The translations under genes were made by a program, and so were the position numbers. 64,000 nt of DNA from Sphagnum compactum (Eukaryota > Bryophyta > Sphagnopsida > Sphagnales), in NCBI GenBank assembly GCA_965153455.1, contig OZ234503.1, positions 11,227,118 to 11,291,117 on the forward strand, written 5' to 3'. The notes beneath the pieces are model-generated. The model was not told where the DNA came from. It worked only from the letters and a program-made list of their open reading frames with translations, and did no database searches. Positions 59,547-64,000 of the stretch are shown here, one piece after another. Within the stretch, counting starts at the first letter, position 1, and the number at the start of each line of letters is the position of its first letter.

Positions 59547-60523
59547 TCAGGAGATTAGCTGCTGCAATGCTAGTTTGAATCAACCAGTGATTCAATTACA
59601 GGAAAACATTCAAATTCAGGCCAGCATAAATCGCGACAAAAGTTTGAAAATTCAGATCCACAGTGCGTGCAGACTGGACTCAGTACATTAGAAATTGTAA
59701 CTGACTAGCATACTAGCGAGGATCAGAGATTGCAGGTGCTGAGAGTGAGGCGATGAAGCTGGTGACAGCTATTAGCTCCGCTTGTCAAGATATCTTTCTC
59801 CTGAAGCAGTTATATATAGTCTGCGTGCAGCAGCATCCGAGTAACTGGAAATCGGGATAAGTCCTCACTGTACTGAGACAGAAATGTTTTGCATTTACAG
59901 TCGGCCAGAAGTAATTTCGTGACATACAACAGGCATTCGTAGCTATTGCAGTTCATCTCAGTTAAGTTCAGATCATAAATCATGTACTGGTACCCATACT
60001 ACCCAACCGAATATTCAATTAAACATACTGGACACTAAGGACTGGGGTTATTTGGACTGCATGTGAATGGGGTATCACTAGTTTGTACTTTTAGTTTCTC
60101 CCTTTTACCGCCTGTGTGTGAATCCAGCAGTACTGAGATTTACTTCGTCTGAACCAGGCTATCGGATGGTACTCAGGGTCAATCAGTTTAGCAACATCTC
60201 ATCAACATTCGTGAATAACACTTAGGGAAAATTGTGTGCCAACTCTCATAAATGACTCCTGCAAACGTGGAACATTGACAGTCCATGTTTTCTACGATAT
60301 TGACTGCGAGCTGCCCTTTTGGGAAAGTTAGCTGTTTTACTTGTCAATATTGTTTTTTAGTGGGAATGGTGTACGGAGCTTCAGTGTTCAAAAGTGCACA
60401 ATAGTGACCCTATTGATTTGTACTAGGAAACGTGAAATTACTGGTCACCACATAAATCTTCTACTAGGCCATCAAACGACCCAGTTTCACGCTAAAAGAT
60501 GTGCATCTCATGCGTCGTAAGAG
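59547..60523. other. Gene-free stretch
   Basis: Fairly even base composition but no motif or repeat was identified. It may be the upstream region of the minus-strand frames at 58.9-59.5 kb. Confidence 0.35.
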
Positions 60524-61422
60524 ATTATTGGCGAAGCAGAAGCTGAAGAAATTGAGTAGAAATGGATGGTCAAGTTTTGTGGTTTCAGGTAGGGCAGCTA
60601 TGCCCATCACCAAACACAGGTCAATCATGAACACTTTTCAATATTTTCTCATTCCTTAACCAAATTGATCAATTTTTGTGTCATTGGACCCGCAAACTGG
60701 AGGGCTACAAATGTTCTTTGGCAACAGAGGCAAAGGAGCAACAAAAAAGACACAGGAAGAGCAACAAAGAAAACACAGGACGAGGATGAGTGATAGTTTG
60801 CTTCAATTTTTTTGAAAAAATAGCTCTAGACCCCTCTCTCGTTTTGGCATCATATCTTCCTAATGTTTAGTCTGTTATGGGTGTGCCAACTAGGGCTTTA
60901 CAAAACTTCTTTGTATTTCGAACACAATGATGCAAAGACCAAAAATTTTAAGCTCAAAATATTAGTCTATATCATCAATCACCAAACATAATGGAGATCA
61001 CCCATCACCAGACATTGAACCCCCTTTCAACCAAACACCCCATATTCTCCCCCATTCCTTTACCAAATTCAACAAGTTTTGCAGCATTGGAAACTCTAGG
61101 TGGTGGGCTACAACTGTTCTTTGAGCTTCAGAAGCAATGTGTGAGGATTTCACCTCCCTTGACTTCTTAAGTGTTTGAACACCGGCCTAGCTACCCTACC
61201 AGTTCACAACCCATTTTCCTTCAGTGACACAGAAATATCAATAGCAGCAATGGAGTTGCTAAAAGACTACCATTGGCCATAACCCATGGTATGGAATATG
61301 CTTCATAATGACCCCTAATTATGAGAATATTCCTATGATTAGTGATAAGAAGTCCCACTTCTTGTGAATATTCCTGGGGGGCCGCTTCTTATCCATTCTC
61401 ATAAGAATATTAAAAGAACCCT

Positions 61423-61645
61423 CTTGACCCTAGTAATGGGAATATTCAGATGGCCAGGTATAGCCCAAGCTTTTTGGGAATTTTCTTTATAACCAGGAGT
61501 GATTGGCCCAGTACAAACTGTGAAGCATTAAGAACTTGACCCTATTAATGAGAATATTTAGATGGCCAGGGACAGCCCAAGCTTTTGGGAATATTTTTCA
61601 TAACCAGGAATGACTGGCCCTGTACAAAATGGGAGGCATTAAGAA
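61423..61645. repeat. Tandem duplication, unit 112 bp
   Basis: Two units start CTTGACCCTA.TAATG at 61,423 and 61,535 and end GCATTAAGAA. They diverge by about one base in eight, so the duplication is old. Confidence 0.85.
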
Positions 61646-62163
61646 CATTTTGGGTTTCTTTTAAGGATTCTCTGATGTAGTCAAAGTGGATATCATCCAG
61701 AAAATAATTTAGTCTAATTTGGCTACATACTAGACATGAAAGTAGAAAAAATACAAAATATTTCTATAATCATGGCTACCTATTGGAACTTACCTTTTAA
61801 ATATGGCAATTTGGAATTTTCTTTCTTCGAAATTTGGCGAAGTTGGGCGGTTTTTTCCATGAAAAGTCCTTCATATAGGTCAAAATTTGGCGAAATTTTC
61901 CACTTAAAGAAATGCTGATACTGTCATGGAATCAAATAAACTGTATCCAAGGGGTAGATATGTATGAACCCTTTTTTTGGTGTGGCAAATTTTGTCAAAA
62001 TGTGAATTGTTTTTTGGGGCTGTAACCCCTACTAAGGTGCTTTTGGAATGTCCATAATTATGAAAACATGGGGATGAAAGTGGGGGCCCAGGGTTTGATA
62101 CATTGTGGTTGAGTGTATGACAATGGTAAATAATTTAAATCTGCACTTGAACAATGTGATGAA

Positions 62164-62642
62164 AGAGCATCTCCAGCAGTTCTCGCCTATCAGTATTCAT
62201 GTTCTCAAAGATTCAGTCTTTAAATATTCCTCCACTCCCCACCCATTCTATGAAAAAACTTGAACACTTTACACAAAGAGGCTACTTTACTCTCACCACT
62301 TGGGCCAATCATTACGACAACCAATTAAAAACAGTCATTTTCTTTCCAGCTCTCACAATTATCACTACCCTAAGCAATACCCTAAGCAAACATAATACCT
62401 TTCTCTGTCTTTTTGTTAAGATCAAGTGTAATATCTGTTCTTATCAGTTTAAGATCTGAAACGAGGCTCATGGAGTCTTATGATATTAATCTATTTTTTC
62501 TTGGAGGTGGGGACTTTGGGAGGCTCATGATATTAATCTAAGCCAACTTAATGTCAAAATCACAATTTCACACAATTTGACTGTTAGACATCTTAAATTG
62601 TGGGTACAGGAATATTTACTGGTAAAGCTGGAGACGCTCTAA
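62164..62642. repeat. MITE-like element with GAGC.TCTCCAGC termini
   Basis: The left end is AGAGCATCTCCAGCAGTT; the right end, reverse complemented, is TTAGAGCGTCTCCAGCTTT, and similarity continues through ACCAGTA.ATATTC. Termini of the type GAGCATCTCCA are common in plant MITEs. The element is about 480 bp, non-coding, and nested in the 60.5-62.8 kb element. The target duplication is unclear. Confidence 0.55.
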
Positions 62643-62824
62643 GCAATTTTGGAGGAGCTTGCATAGGTCCCAAAGTCCATGGCATGCAACTTCCTGTTCC
62701 TAGCCTGGGGCTACTATGGGAGTTTATGTGCCACTAAAGGACATAGGCATTGAACTGGTAACTGAAGACTCAACGCTTGACCATCCATTTGTGATCAATT
62801 TCTTCAGCTTCTACTTCCCTAATC

Positions 62825-64000
62825 GCGCATTACAGGTGTCACAAAATTTTCAGCCCCAGACTGGTGGTTTGCGGGCCTATTAGAAGATTATGTGGTCCAA
62901 AAAAATTTCCCGTTTGCAAGTACAAATGAATGGGGGACATTATGAGGTCCATTCTGACATCGTTCCCAATGGAAAAAAGGTTTGACAATTCTCCCCCAGG
63001 GACCAGAGTTCGAACTTTAGCAAACTAGCAACTCCAATTCAATCAGTCCTAGAGACTGTAAATGCTTCCACATTTTCCGAAGTCACTTATGACAGGGTCA
63101 AACAGTGTTTTTTTTCTGTTTTGTAAAAATATGACATTTGGCTACTGTTTCAGCCCTTGTGGTGCTAAGCTAGCCACTGGTTGGAATGGACTGGAGTCCA
63201 GCTGGCTAAACGTTTTTGTTTAATAGTATTTTTTTGGCAAAAAATTAAGGAGAAATGGAGTTTGATTAGGCGATTAGTTTATTTTTTTCAAGGTGGTTAT
63301 TTCTGGCTGCAGGGGTCAGAATCTTTTAGGAATTCTGGCTCCTGCCACCAAGTTGTTGTAGGGTTTTTAGCGTTTGTCAATTCTCAGAAGGAGAATCCTA
63401 AGCAAGTTGGAACTTGGCAACCTTCTGCTGAATCACAAAGACTCCTTAGTAAAACCATCCAACTAATAACAAGTGACCACAATGCTCAATGGCTCATGAA
63501 TCATGGGCCAAAATTCAATACAACAAACCACTGGCCACAACAAATCAAAAATTGAAAACAAACAATAGGCAATCACTTGTGAGGGGATCAAACCTTTTAA
63601 ACTGCCCATTGCAACACAAGCGTCCTACAAAACGAAGGTTAATTACATACAAAACCATCCATAAGTCACATTAGAATAATCTTGTAAAAAGACAAGAGTC
63701 AAGACACAAGAGAAAAACAACAACTTGAAAATATGAAGTGGTATCCCAAACTTCACTTACACAAAAAGTCAAAAAAATTAGCCAACAATGTTGCCAAAAA
63801 ATTGTTGGGTTGAAACTAGAAAGTTTTAAACCTAAACTCCCACACCATATCGAGGACACTCTACTTGGCATTGTTCAAATGCTTCTAGATATGAAAAATT
63901 ATGGAAGGTGTAAATTTTTTGGGAAAACATTATGAACACCAAACCTACTAATATATTCATTTTGAAACTAGCATATTGAATTTGTTACAATATGTGTAAG
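62825..64000. other. Gene-free stretch to the window end
   Basis: The 124-codon frame at 63,181-63,555 (+) and the shorter ones near 63,700-63,930 show no domain. No RNA gene or repeat was identified. Confidence 0.4.

Larger units (their letters stand above)
60524..62824. mobile_element. Element bounded by about 50-bp inverted repeats, 2.3 kb
   Basis: 60,524-60,574 and 62,776-62,824 are inverted repeats of roughly 80% identity; the best block is AGAAGCTGAAGAAATTGA with AAATGGATGGTCAAG. Weaker similarity extends inward. The interior holds diverged direct repeats (60,600-60,740 resembles 60,985-61,145), a 112-bp tandem duplication and a MITE-like unit. No transposase was recognised. This suggests a non-autonomous DNA transposon or foldback element. 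Confidence 0.45.

Noticed and set aside
1-64000. CRISPR array, bacterial operons, ribosome binding sites, rRNA
   Set aside because: Nothing of the kind is present; introns, chromodomain retrotransposons and hAT/CACTA elements show plant nuclear DNA.

Overview
The window looks like nuclear DNA of a land plant. It has spliced genes with GT-AG introns, chromodomain Ty3/gypsy retrotransposons, a repeated hAT transposase family, CACTA-type termini and long AT-rich spacers. About two ordinary host genes in 64 kb, surrounded by transposon fossils, suggests a large, repeat-rich genome such as a fern, lycophyte or gymnosperm. The species cannot be fixed from the sequence.

Layout. 1-6.9 kb: AT-rich spacer with a degenerate minisatellite, a small palindromic element and a long hairpin. 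7.0-12.3 kb (+): a five-exon CCCH zinc-finger gene. 13.7-16.0 kb (-): a decayed hAT transposase. 16.3-18.2 kb: an unexplained coding-like segment, a GA microsatellite and a 75-bp tandem repeat. 18.3-19.2 kb (-): a sugar-phosphate/phosphate translocator-like gene whose last segment is out of frame, with a 119-bp degenerate repeat array just upstream. 21.4-26.0 kb (+): a decayed chromodomain gypsy element whose integrase is split by a second LTR of the same family. 26.0-30.3 kb (+): a second decayed hAT gene, split inside its C-terminal dimerisation domain by a CACTA-like element. 31.0 kb: a perfect 46-bp hairpin. 32.4-34.0 kb (-): a decayed gene of a DNA-transposon-like family.

36.5-52.2 kb is a three-level nest. 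A CACTA-like element (from 36,492) carries near its right end a gypsy element A (38,678-52,151, target duplication GTAGT). Element A carries in its pro-pol gene an opposite-strand gypsy element B (41,539-48,935, target duplication TACAA). B has an intact 1496-residue Gag-Pol, and its two LTRs differ at only two of 1035 positions, so it is very young. A has LTRs with two differences but carries stops.

52.2-64 kb: AT-rich spacer with MITE-like inverted repeats, an LTR/primer-binding-site fragment near 55.65 kb, two adjacent MIRNA-like hairpins at 58.06-58.28 kb, a pair of overlapping cysteine-rich frames at 58.9-59.5 kb, and a 2.3-kb inverted-repeat-bounded element.

The two host genes (CCCH protein and translocator) show no obvious functional link. 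The rest is best read as a record of successive insertions plus several candidate small-RNA hairpins, which are the most promising undescribed features. All family calls rest on motif reading by eye; no database search was run.
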